This document shows positions 20,821-28,466 of a DNA stretch of 33,550 bases, in pieces. The notes under the pieces were generated by a model. That model saw nothing but the letters and a program-made list of their open reading frames with translations. It was not told where the DNA came from and searched no databases. The stretch covers positions 1 to 33,550 of the forward strand of contig CANQLM010000005.1 of the NCBI GenBank assembly GCA_947624735.1. The letters run 5' to 3'. Position 1 is the first letter of the stretch; every line of letters starts with the position of its first letter. The translations under genes and the position numbers were made by a program. Origin of the DNA: an uncultured Clostridia bacterium (GTDB lineage: Bacteria > Bacillota > Clostridia > TANB77 > CAG-508).

Positions 20821-21144
20821 ATGAATAGATGTAGAAGTTGTAATTGTTGCAAGCAAAATAATCAAGCACCAATAATTACAATAAATAATCAAAGCAATAA
20901 TATGGACGATAAATGTAGTTGTGGATTTAATGACCCATCAGTATTTCCAGAAAATTATATGTATGGTCAAAGCTATGTTCCAATTCAATATATAAATACT
21001 ACTTTTAAACCAAATGTAGCTCTAAAAATGGGAAGTCTTTATCCTGAACTTGTTAGCCCATATGAGGCAGGTCAAGGAATGGCTGAAATCGAATATTTAA
21101 GAAATGTAACTTATAATGAAGGGAGATGTCCAAATGCCTTATAA
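20821..21144 (+). CDS. cotJA: Spore coat-associated protein CotJA-like
   Basis: Cys-rich N-terminus, then YGQSYVPIQYINTTFKPNVALKMGSLYPELVSPYEAGQ; first gene of the cotJABC order. Confidence 0.85.
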   Translation: MNRCRSCNCCKQNNQAPIITINNQSNNMDDKCSCGFNDPSVFPENYMYGQSYVPIQYINTTFKPNVALKMGSLYPELVSPYEAGQGMAEIEYLRNVTYNEGRCPNAL

Positions 21145-21418
21145 TTGTGTTATAAATAACGAAGAAAATAATTTATCAAAGCAAGAATTGATGAATATGA
21201 TTCAATCTTATGCTTTTGCAGTTAATGATTTAACTTTATATTTGGATACTCATGTAGAAGATGATAAGGCATTAAAACTTCATAATGAATATACAAGAGA
21301 GTTAAAAAAATATGTAGATATTTATGAGAAAAATTATGGGCCACTTACAATGTATTGTCCTTGCAATAGTTGGAGATGGATTGCGAATCCATGGCCTTGG
21401 GAAGGAGGAAATAATTAA
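21116..21418 (+). CDS. cotJB: Spore coat protein CotJB-like
   Basis: YAFAVNDLTLYLDTHVEDDKALKLHNEYTRELKKYVDIYEKNYGPLT; between cotJA and cotJC. Confidence 0.88.
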   Translation: MKGDVQMPYNCVINNEENNLSKQELMNMIQSYAFAVNDLTLYLDTHVEDDKALKLHNEYTRELKKYVDIYEKNYGPLTMYCPCNSWRWIANPWPWEGGNN

Positions 21419-21420
21419 TT

Positions 21421-21753
21421 ATGTGGACTTATAATAAAACTCTTCAATACCCTGTTAATATAAAACAAAAGGACCCAAGACTTGCAAAATGGATTATATC
21501 ACAATATGGTGGTCCTGATGGAGAACTTGCTGCTTCTCTTAGATATTTATCTCAAAGATTTGGAATGCCTGATACTAGATCAAAAGCTGTGCTAAACGAT
21601 ATAGGCACTGAAGAACTTGCGCACCTTGAAATGGTTGGTACTATCGTTCATCAACTAACTAAAGATGCTTCTATTGAAGAAATAGAAAGAGCTGGTTTAG
21701 GCGCATATTACACTGACCACGGGATGGGTTTGGAATATTTCTTAAAAGATTAA
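21421..21753 (+). pseudogene. cotJC: CotJC N-terminal fragment (host sequence to ~21722, then read-through into the element to a stop)
   Basis: MWTYNKTLQYPVNIKQKDPRLAKWIISQYGGPDGELAASLRYLSQRF..IGTEELAHLEM..GLGAYYTDHG is a Mn-catalase/CotJC N-terminus; homology stops at ..TDHG and terminates after MGLEYFLKD. Confidence 0.95.
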
Positions 21754-21775
21754 AATTTTTGAATTAAAATTTAAC

Positions 21776-22111
21776 TTAAAATAAATTATTGAAATAATTA
21801 TGTATTTTTAATATAGTTTTTAAATCTTGTTTATTATTATAAATAAATCTAATATAAATAATATCTTGTTTTTCTAATAAATAATATATTATACTGTAGG
21901 AAATTCTTTTTCTTCTATATATAAGTTCTCGTAATTGCTTGTCCGAAGATTTTAATAATTCTTTTCCTAAATACGGTGAATGTTCTAAATTACTTATATA
22001 TTGAAGAATATTTATGTTTGTTTCTATTGCATTTTTCAAAGAGAACTTAGCGTTGTAGTCATATATACTATAAAGACACTCTTTTGCTAAGTTTGTTATA
22101 ATCACTTGCAA
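21776..22111 (-). CDS. RelE/ParE-family toxin
   Basis: LYSIYDYNAKFSLKNAIETNINILQYISNLEHSPYLGKELLKSSDKQLRELIYRRKRISYSIIYYLLEKQDIIYIRFIYNNKQDLKTIL. Confidence 0.8.
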   Translation of the reverse strand: MQVIITNLAKECLYSIYDYNAKFSLKNAIETNINILQYISNLEHSPYLGKELLKSSDKQLRELIYRRKRISYSIIYYLLEKQDIIYIRFIYNNKQDLKTILKIHNYFNNLF

Positions 22112-22301
22112 ACTTTGCCTCCATTTCTTTTTTTAATTCTTCTAATGTGCAAACTCTACCATTGTTTATATCGTCTGCACTTTTTACTAAAGAAATAAAA
22201 AATCCCAAATTATATAAAGAATCAAAAAATGTTCCATCATCTTCTTTGCATTCCCTAAATAATTTACTAATTTTTTCAATAGGTATTATTTCATTTTTCA
22301 T
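22068..22301 (-). CDS. Probable cognate antitoxin
   Basis: MKNEIIPIEKISKLFRE..CTLEELKKEMEAKF; GGAAGG RBS before the internal Met; overlaps the toxin start by 44 nt. Confidence 0.6.
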   Translation of the reverse strand: MKNEIIPIEKISKLFRECKEDDGTFFDSLYNLGFFISLVKSADDINNGRVCTLEELKKEMEAKFASDYNKLSKRVSL

Positions 22302-22317
22302 TTTACTACCTTCCTTT

Positions 22318-22533
22318 CTAATTTTTAATATAATTTGCTTTATTATTGTTACCAATTAAGCATTGAATAATCTCTTTGTCATCTTCAGATAAATCTTCTG
22401 TTCCATAACTATCTACATATCTTTGTGTTACATCCTTTAATATATCAATTGTTTTTCTTGTTTTGATTTCTTCTTCTAGTTCATATGGTAGATTTTCAAT
22501 AATATTTATAAATTTTTCTCTTACTGGCGTCAT
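22318..22533 (-). CDS. Small hypothetical protein upstream of the TA pair
   Basis: 71-aa ORF MTPVREKFINIIENLPYELEEEIKTRKTIDILKDVTQRY.. with GAAAGGAAA RBS. Confidence 0.6.
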   Translation of the reverse strand: MTPVREKFINIIENLPYELEEEIKTRKTIDILKDVTQRYVDSYGTEDLSEDDKEIIQCLIGNNNKANYIKN

Positions 22534-22672
22534 ATAGTTTCCTTTCTCTAAAACTTAAAAATAGTATATCATATATTTTTACAAATTGCTATACTTTTTT
22601 CCATATTTTACATAATATTTTAAAATTTCATTTACTTTTTCACTTGACCATATTTTAAAATTTTATTATTTA

Positions 22673-24259
22673 TTAAAAATTCCAGTGAATTATAACATCC
22701 TGTTTTTCTTTTGTTTCACTTGAATCTGTTTTTGATTTTTCTTTTTCTCCAATTTCTATAAAATCTATAAACTCATTTACTATTTCAAAATTAAGTATAT
22801 TAAAATTTTTATATTTATTAATTATTTTTTCCTTATTCTCTTTTATTAATTTACTATTTGCTTCTTTTTCTTTTAGCTTTAATAAATCATTTTCAATTCT
22901 TTCTATTTCTTTTTGTTTATTATCTTTATCTGCTAAAAAAGATTTATTTAAGTCTTCAAAAGTATTTTCTGTAACTTTTTTATTTACTTTATCTATATAA
23001 AGTTCTTTTATTGCTTGGTTTATATCATTCATTTCTTTTAATAGAATAGTTTTTTCTTTTTGCAAATTATCACATTTTAGCTTATTATCATTTATAACAA
23101 ATAACTCATCTGGTATATTATTAAAATCATAATACTTAATTATTTTTTCTCTTATTTTGTTTTCTATTATTTCCTTTAACTTATCATATCCAATAGAGTG
23201 TCTTGTGCAATTTCCATATAATTTTTTTGAAAACTTACATGAAAAAAATGTATATCCTTTTGAATTTTGACATTTATACATTTTGTTTTTACAGTCTTTG
23301 CATATTAGTTTATTTGCAAAAATATGTTTTTCTCCATTTTTACATTTTCTAGTTCTTTCTCTAAATAAAGCCTGTACTTTATTAAACTGCTCTTTTGATA
23401 TAATAGCTTCATGAGTGTTTTCTACTATAATTCTTTTATTGGTTGGAATTGTAATTTTCTTTTTGGATTTGTAGCTTACTTTTTTATTATATCCTTGTAC
23501 CATATTTCCAATATACATTTGATTTTTTAATATTTTAGTTATTGTAGATTCACTCCAGTAAGCATTATTTTTTCCATTATTCTTAAAATTAAGACCTTTT
23601 GAAATTTTATATCTTGTTGGTGTTAAAATTTTTTCATTATTTAATTGTGTGGCAATTTTACTTATTCCATATCCATTTTCATATAAATTAAATATTTCTT
23701 TAATTACTCCTGATACTTCTCTATCTACTACTAACTTATTTTTGTTGTCTTTATCGCTTTTATATCCATAACATACGAAACTTCCTATATGAAGTCCTTG
23801 TTTTCTTTTATTGTCAAATGTCTTTTTAATGTTTTCAGATAAATCTTCTAAATACCATTCATTGACTAGTCCATTTATCTGTCTTGATTTTTTATTACCT
23901 TTATCAAGAGTATCAACATGGTCTACTAAACTTATAAATCTAATATTCCACTCTACAAATTTATTATGTAAGTATTTTTCAACCACTTCCATATCACGAG
24001 TAAATCTACTTTGTGTTTTACAGAGTACTATATCAAATTTATGATTTTCGCCATCAGTTAATAATTTATTAAATTCAGGTCTTTTGCTATCTATTCCAGA
24101 ATAATCTTCATCACAGTAAATTTTATATATATCCCATCCTCTTTCTATAGAATAATTAATGAGCATAGATTTTTGATTTTGGATACTTTCACTCTCTAAC
24201 TCTTTGCTTGATTTATTTTCATCTTCTCGTGAAAGACGCACATAAATTGCAACTTTCAT
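22673..24259 (-). CDS. Large serine recombinase
   Basis: MKVAIYVRLSREDE (catalytic Ser region), SIQNQKSMLINYSIERGWDIYKIYCDEDYSGIDSKRPEFNKLL, recombinase domain, zinc ribbon LICKDCKNKMYKCQNSKGYTFFSCKF, C-terminal coiled coil. Confidence 0.97.
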   Translation of the reverse strand: MKVAIYVRLSREDENKSSKELESESIQNQKSMLINYSIERGWDIYKIYCDEDYSGIDSKRPEFNKLLTDGENHKFDIVLCKTQSRFTRDMEVVEKYLHNKFVEWNIRFISLVDHVDTLDKGNKKSRQINGLVNEWYLEDLSENIKKTFDNKRKQGLHIGSFVCYGYKSDKDNKNKLVVDREVSGVIKEIFNLYENGYGISKIATQLNNEKILTPTRYKISKGLNFKNNGKNNAYWSESTITKILKNQMYIGNMVQGYNKKVSYKSKKKITIPTNKRIIVENTHEAIISKEQFNKVQALFRERTRKCKNGEKHIFANKLICKDCKNKMYKCQNSKGYTFFSCKFSKKLYGNCTRHSIGYDKLKEIIENKIREKIIKYYDFNNIPDELFVINDNKLKCDNLQKEKTILLKEMNDINQAIKELYIDKVNKKVTENTFEDLNKSFLADKDNKQKEIERIENDLLKLKEKEANSKLIKENKEKIINKYKNFNILNFEIVNEFIDFIEIGEKEKSKTDSSETKEKQDVIIHWNF

Positions 24260-24260
24260 A

Positions 24261-24285
24261 AGTTTACCTCCCCAATTGGTAAACT
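24261..24285 (-). promoter_or_regulatory. Hairpin overlapping the recombinase Shine-Dalgarno
   Basis: Minus strand AGTTTACC-AATTGGGGA-GGTAAACT-TATG: 8-bp perfect stem, SD (GGGGAGG) in loop/stem, start codon at 24259-24257. Confidence 0.55.
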
Positions 24286-24303
24286 ACTCATTTTGTATAA
24301 TGA

Positions 24304-24332
24304 ATTATACTTATGTTTTAGTAGTTAATCAA
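24304..24332 (-). promoter_or_regulatory. Sigma-A-like promoter for the serine recombinase
   Basis: TTGATT-N17-TATAAT on the minus strand (-35 at 24327-24332, -10 at 24304-24309). Confidence 0.55.
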
Positions 24333-24453
24333 TGTTTTTGGAGAATTCACTTTTTATTAATTTGTTTATAATAGCAGTTATTTTTTCTTTTATATCCTTT
24401 TCATTTTTACTTTTATATAATTCCTTTACATCAAAAATAATCTTTTCTTTCAT
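24325..24453 (-). CDS. Small ORF (42 aa) upstream of the recombinase; possible accessory factor
   Basis: MKEKIIFDVKELYKSKNEKDIKEKITAIINKLIKSEFSKNID with a strong CAGGAGGAT RBS. Confidence 0.5.
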   Translation of the reverse strand: MKEKIIFDVKELYKSKNEKDIKEKITAIINKLIKSEFSKNID

Positions 24454-24508
24454 ACAAATCCTCCTGAAAATAATTTTATTCATTAGGACTTGTACTTTTA
24501 ACAAAAAA

Positions 24509-24536
24509 ATGGTATACCACTTGTGTGGTATACCAT
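24509..24536. repeat. Perfect palindrome, operator-like
   Basis: ATGGTATACCAC-TTGT-GTGGTATACCAT, upstream of the 42-aa ORF/recombinase, followed by a second dyad TTGTCCTGT...ACAGGAACAA. Confidence 0.6.
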
Positions 24537-24686
24537 AGCTTGTCCTGTCTTTTGTACAGGAACAATCCAAACGTACTATTTCACCTACAATACAAAAGTT
24601 ATCCGGCGAAATATTTATTTAATTTTCATACTCTAATAAGCTTCTAGCTTTTATTTTCTTTGTACTTACTTTTTCAGCGTTCAAAT

Positions 24687-26075
24687 CTACTTTAAATATA
24701 AAAGTGGGCGAAAACCGACGCTATCGGTGTTATCCGTTGGACCGTAGCTGTAGCGAAGAGCTGTCCAATAGTAGGTACTGCTGTACATACCGCCTCTAGG
24801 AACACAAGGGGTACCGATGCTACCGAGCCAATGCATCAGAATATTCTGTCGTCCATTCCAATAAATTACCTGCCATATCAAATATGTGACATTTTTCGTC
24901 TCCTGTTGCTCCTGTATTTAACACTGAACTTTTTGTTGATCCATTTGCGTTTGCATAATTGCTATGTCCCATTTTTTGTATATATACTATCGCTGTATCC
25001 CATGCATAACTATTTACTAAATCACTTTCTACATAACTTGATTCATTCCCACTACTATACATATTTTTACATACTATTGAACTATCTTCCTCTGTTATAT
25101 ATCTCCATAATTTTCCTTCTGCAATTGATGTTGCACTATCATTTGCATTAAGAGTATCATCATTACCTTTTTTGGTTGGTTTTACTTCTGGCTTTTGGTT
25201 TGTCATTATAGAAGTTTTAGCGGTATCAAAAAATCCATAGCCATCAGCTGGAACACTTCCACTTCCAAAACTTGCTTCATATCTTGCTAAGTAGTATCCA
25301 TTATTATTCCCTACACTTGTTACAAATCCTTCTAATGATTTTGCTCCCACTCCTCCATTTGTTCTAGGTTCTTCTGTGTTTGTACTTTCTATAAAATTTG
25401 TGTTAATTGACTTTCCTTTGACTGAACGATTTGCTCCTGATTGCTTTAATTCTTCTTTTCCATTTTCTGCATTAAATTCATATCTTCCTAGTGTTATTTC
25501 TACTTTGCTTCCATCTTTTTTCGTAATTAATCCTGTTCCTTTTCCGTCATTATTTCCGTTTATATTGCTTACTGGTATCCATACGAATTGATTTTTATCT
25601 GCATCTTCTATTACTATTCCGTCTTCTACTGTTTCTCCTTCTACTACTTTAAATGTTCCTGGTACTGTTACTGGATTTCCTAATTTGTCTTCTGCTTTTA
25701 TTGTTTCATGGTCAGTTGTTGTTACTGTCGTTACTAATGGTTTTCCATTTGGTCCTTCGCCTTCTTTTGGTGGGTTGGTTGGTGTTGTTGGTGTTGGTGT
25801 TGTTGTTATATTACTATATTGGTCTAATTCTCTATCTAGATTTGTTAATAAGTCTTGTTCATTTGTCTGGGCTACCTTATATCTACCTGCTGCATTTTTT
25901 GCCCTCTGAAATAATCCGTTTTCTGACAATGCTATATTTATTGTTACTCCTGCTAATATTAATAGTATTATTATGGTTACTACTAGTGCTACAAGTGTAA
26001 TTCCGTTTTTCTCTAATATTTATTTGTTTTGTTTTATTTTGTTTCTTTAACAATTTTGTTCTTTGAATGTTTCTC
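24687..26075 (-). pseudogene. Prepilin-like plus FGE/C-type-lectin-like protein, copy 2 (element cargo); apparent +1 frameshifts near 26005 and 24825
   Basis: The body (24820-25929) aligns with copy 1. The N-terminal ITLVALVVTIIILLILAGVTINIALSENGLF is present but out of frame with a GTG start preceded by AAAGGAGG (~26075). The C-terminal VR (..GTPCVPRGGMYSSTYYWTALRYSYGPTDNTDSVGFRPLLYLK) is in another frame. Confidence 0.85.
24695..24830 (-). other. Candidate DGR variable region (VR) of pilin-like copy 2
   Basis: GGT AGC ATC GGT ACC ..TAC AGC AGT ACC TAC TAT TGG ACA GCT CTT CGC TAC AGC TAC GGT CCA ACG GAT AAC ACC GAT AGC GTC GGT TTT CGC: NNC/NNT-biased, GC-enriched; flanking anchors shared with copy 1. 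Confidence 0.68.
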
Positions 26076-26412
26076 ACTTTTATGTTCCTCCTTTGTTTCT
26101 TATTTTTTATTTTTTTGTTTTCCTTATTTTTGTCTTTTTTTATTATTATCACTTTTTGCTTACTTTATACACATAATTACTACACATTTACCTATTTTAC
26201 GCTTATTTGTAACAAAATTAAATTTTTTATTTATTTTTCAATGTGCTCTCATTATGTTTATATTTTAGCTCATTTTAATTCTATATTAAATTCAATTTTA
26301 AGTCAATAGTAAATTTAATTTTCACTGAAACTTAAATATATTTTTATCAAATAACTGAACAAAATGAGTAATTACCTATATTCCTTTTAAGAGACATTTC
26401 TAACCCACACCA

Positions 26413-26763
26413 CACGGTGTTGATGTATATCCAAATTCTGCTGCTGGTGTTCCTTTCACAGCTGCATATATTGCTGCAAAAGGAGATCCTATTGCAAATT
26501 TACAAGAAGACTTGGCTGCTGAGCAAAAAGCAAGAGCAACCTATGAAAAATTAATTGATTTATCAAGAGATAACTGCGATGTTGTTGATGTTCTTAGATA
26601 TTTAAGACAAAGAGAAATTGTTCACTTCCAAAGATTTGGTGAAGCATTAAGGAATGTCCAAGATTTATTAATGCAAAAAAGATGCTTTATGATGAATGAT
26701 GGAACTACTAACACTAATATTGTAACTAATAATAATGTAGCAGATAATAATGATAAAAACTAA
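26413..26763 (+). pseudogene. cotJC: CotJC C-terminal fragment (no own start)
   Basis: HGVDVYPNSAAGVPFTAAYIAAKGDPIANLQEDLAAEQKARATYEKLIDLSRD..VLRYLRQREIVHFQRFGEAL: remainder of the Mn-catalase fold, in frame with the N-terminal fragment across the CACGG core. Confidence 0.95.
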
Positions 26764-26784
26764 CTAATTTATCTTATTAATTAT

Positions 26785-26817
26785 AAAAGATTCCCTATTA
26801 AATATTGGGAATCTTTT
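26785..26817. terminator. Bidirectional terminator
   Basis: AAAAGATTCCC ... GGGAATCTTTT perfect 11-bp inverted repeat between convergent genes. Confidence 0.8.
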
Positions 26818-27397
26818 CTTTTATAATTAATTCTTTTGCTTTCATAACATCCTTTTCATTTGTAGTTTTAATTCCAAGTTTTTGTATTTCTTTAAACATT
26901 CCTTCTTTTATTCTTTCTATTTCAGTATTGGACATTCCTCTATAGTCATTAGTATCTTCATATTCTAATAACAAACCTAAATTTTCTACAAGTTGAAGTG
27001 CTAATTCCATATTATCTTTTTTCAAAACAATTACTTGATATTTTACTCTAATTAATTCTTCAAATTTTAAACACTCAAATAATTTCTTGGCTGTTTCTAA
27101 ATCTTTACAGTCTATACTTATCTTTTGTTCAGATAATAAATTATTATTTTTATCATATTTTTTGTTTTTATACGTAATTTTTTTTATTTCTTCTCCTTCT
27201 ATATTTAAGTATCTAAGTAATACAGAATTTGATAATATGTATTGTATATTATCACTTTTTAATTTATCGACTAATTGTGACATATATAAATCATTTATTT
27301 CACTTTTTCTTATAATAACAAATTCTTCTTTTTTAAGTTTTGTTACAACATTTTCCAAACTTTCTTTTACTCTTACAGTTATTTCAATTTGCTCCAT
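26798..27397 (-). CDS. CYTH domain-like protein
   Basis: MEQIEITVRVKESLENVVTKLKK.. start, Lys/Glu-rich alternating strands, KISIDCKDLETAKKLFECLKFEELIRVKYQVIVLKKDNMELALQLVENLGLLLEYE. Confidence 0.65.
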   Translation of the reverse strand: MEQIEITVRVKESLENVVTKLKKEEFVIIRKSEINDLYMSQLVDKLKSDNIQYILSNSVLLRYLNIEGEEIKKITYKNKKYDKNNNLLSEQKISIDCKDLETAKKLFECLKFEELIRVKYQVIVLKKDNMELALQLVENLGLLLEYEDTNDYRGMSNTEIERIKEGMFKEIQKLGIKTTNEKDVMKAKELIIKEKIPNI

Positions 27398-27473
27398 ATC
27401 TTTTCATTTTTCCTTTCAAACTTATTGTAAAATATTATACAAAATTAATAAAAAAAAGTAAAGAATAAAAATA

Positions 27474-27506
27474 TCCCACAATTTGAATTGCTTTCAAATT
27501 GTGGGA
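27474..27506 (-). terminator. Terminator downstream of greA
   Basis: TCCCACAATTTGAA-TTGCT-TTCAAATTGTGGGA perfect 14-bp stem; T-rich on the minus side. Confidence 0.8.
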
Positions 27507-27546
27507 TTAAACATAAGAATTACTTATATTTAAGATTATAAAATGT

Positions 27547-28011
27547 TTATATTCTTTTAACCGAAATAATTTTAATGCTTATTCCATTAAAATCAATTGT
27601 TTCACCAACTTTTTTTCCAATTAATACTTGTGCTAATGGTGATTCGCATGAAATAATATCTTCATCTAAGTTACCTTCTTCATTTCCTAAAATAGTATAT
27701 TCCTCTTCATATCCATCGAAAATTAATTGGACTTTTGAACCTATAATTACTTTTGTGCCATCAAATTTTTTATAATCATCTGTTTCTTCTATAATTATTG
27801 CCGTTTGATATCTTTGAAAAAGTTGCTTCCGTTTTTCTGGCAGTGAATACATAGCTTGTACCCTTAAATCCATATATTCTGAATTTTCTCTTAAATCATT
27901 ATCTCTTTTGGCACTTTCGCCCATTTTTTTATGAGCTTCTATAATTTTACTTTCCATTTGGAGAAAATCTTGATAAAGTTTCTCATAGCCTTTTCTAGTA
28001 ATGTATTCCAT
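27547..28011 (-). CDS. GreA/GreB-family transcription elongation factor
   Basis: ITRKGYEKLYQDFLQMESK..AKRDNDLRENSEYMDLRVQAM..GSKVQLIFDGYEEEYTILGNEEGNLDEDIISCESPLAQVLIGKKVGETI. Confidence 0.9.
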   Translation of the reverse strand: MEYITRKGYEKLYQDFLQMESKIIEAHKKMGESAKRDNDLRENSEYMDLRVQAMYSLPEKRKQLFQRYQTAIIIEETDDYKKFDGTKVIIGSKVQLIFDGYEEEYTILGNEEGNLDEDIISCESPLAQVLIGKKVGETIDFNGISIKIISVKRI

Positions 28012-28014
28012 TTT

Positions 28015-28464
28015 CTAAAAATCCTCCTTTTTTTCTTTCAAATATTTTCTTACCATCATAACAATTTTTCCGTAATTATTTTGTCCATCTTTAAGTGGTC
28101 CACATCCCCAATAATTTTCTTTTACTGTTGCTTCAATTATTTCTTCTTCACCAGTTTCCAGTAATTTTTCTTTAATATCAGGATTTGCTTCAAATTTAAA
28201 CAATACAGCATCAAACATTACTTGTTTTTTTATTTTTTCCCAATCTTTGCGTAATTTATGGTTTCTATCACGTCCAATATTCGAAGCTATTTTAGGAGTT
28301 TCAGCATTAATTATTTGATTTCTAATATCTTCATTTTCAAACTTTTGGGCTTGATAATAATGTTCAGATGTTTTCCAGTAAATTCCATCCCTATAAAAAC
28401 CATGATTTGAATATGTTGCCAAATACCCAAGAGGACCATTTTCTTTATAAAAATATATAGCCAT
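28015..28464 (-). CDS. NADAR (YbiA-like) family protein
   Basis: IYFYKENGPLGYLATYSNHGFYRDGIYWKTSEHYYQAQKF..NYWGCGPLKDGQNNYGKIVMMVRKYL. Confidence 0.92.
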   Translation of the reverse strand: MAIYFYKENGPLGYLATYSNHGFYRDGIYWKTSEHYYQAQKFENEDIRNQIINAETPKIASNIGRDRNHKLRKDWEKIKKQVMFDAVLFKFEANPDIKEKLLETGEEEIIEATVKENYWGCGPLKDGQNNYGKIVMMVRKYLKEKKEDF

Positions 28465-28466
28465 TT

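Larger units (their letters stand above)
21718..26412. mobile_element. Large-serine-recombinase integrative element inserted in cotJC (4695 bp, one core copy counted)
   Basis: CotJC halves flank the segment; CACGG core at 21718-21722 and 26413-26417; in-frame fusion across the core; internal serine recombinase; dyad when the element ends are joined. Confidence 0.92.

Noticed and set aside
20674-20892. Minus-strand 72-aa ORF
   Set aside because: Antisense to cotJA and its leader; no recognisable domain.
25883-26152. 89-aa Lys/Asn-rich minus-strand ORF as an independent gene
   Set aside because: Its central part is the pilin-like N-terminal leader, read out of frame after the CGG site; better explained as the frameshifted 5' end of copy 2.
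25653-26309. Plus-strand hydrophobic ORFs (25653-26000, 26029-26268, 26067-26309)
   Set aside because: Antisense to, or upstream of, pilin-like copy 2; low-complexity F/L/Y/S strings with no RBS.
21718-26412. Complete prophage or conjugative element
   Set aside because: Only ~4.7 kb with a recombinase, TA genes and one cargo gene; no structural, replication or transfer genes.
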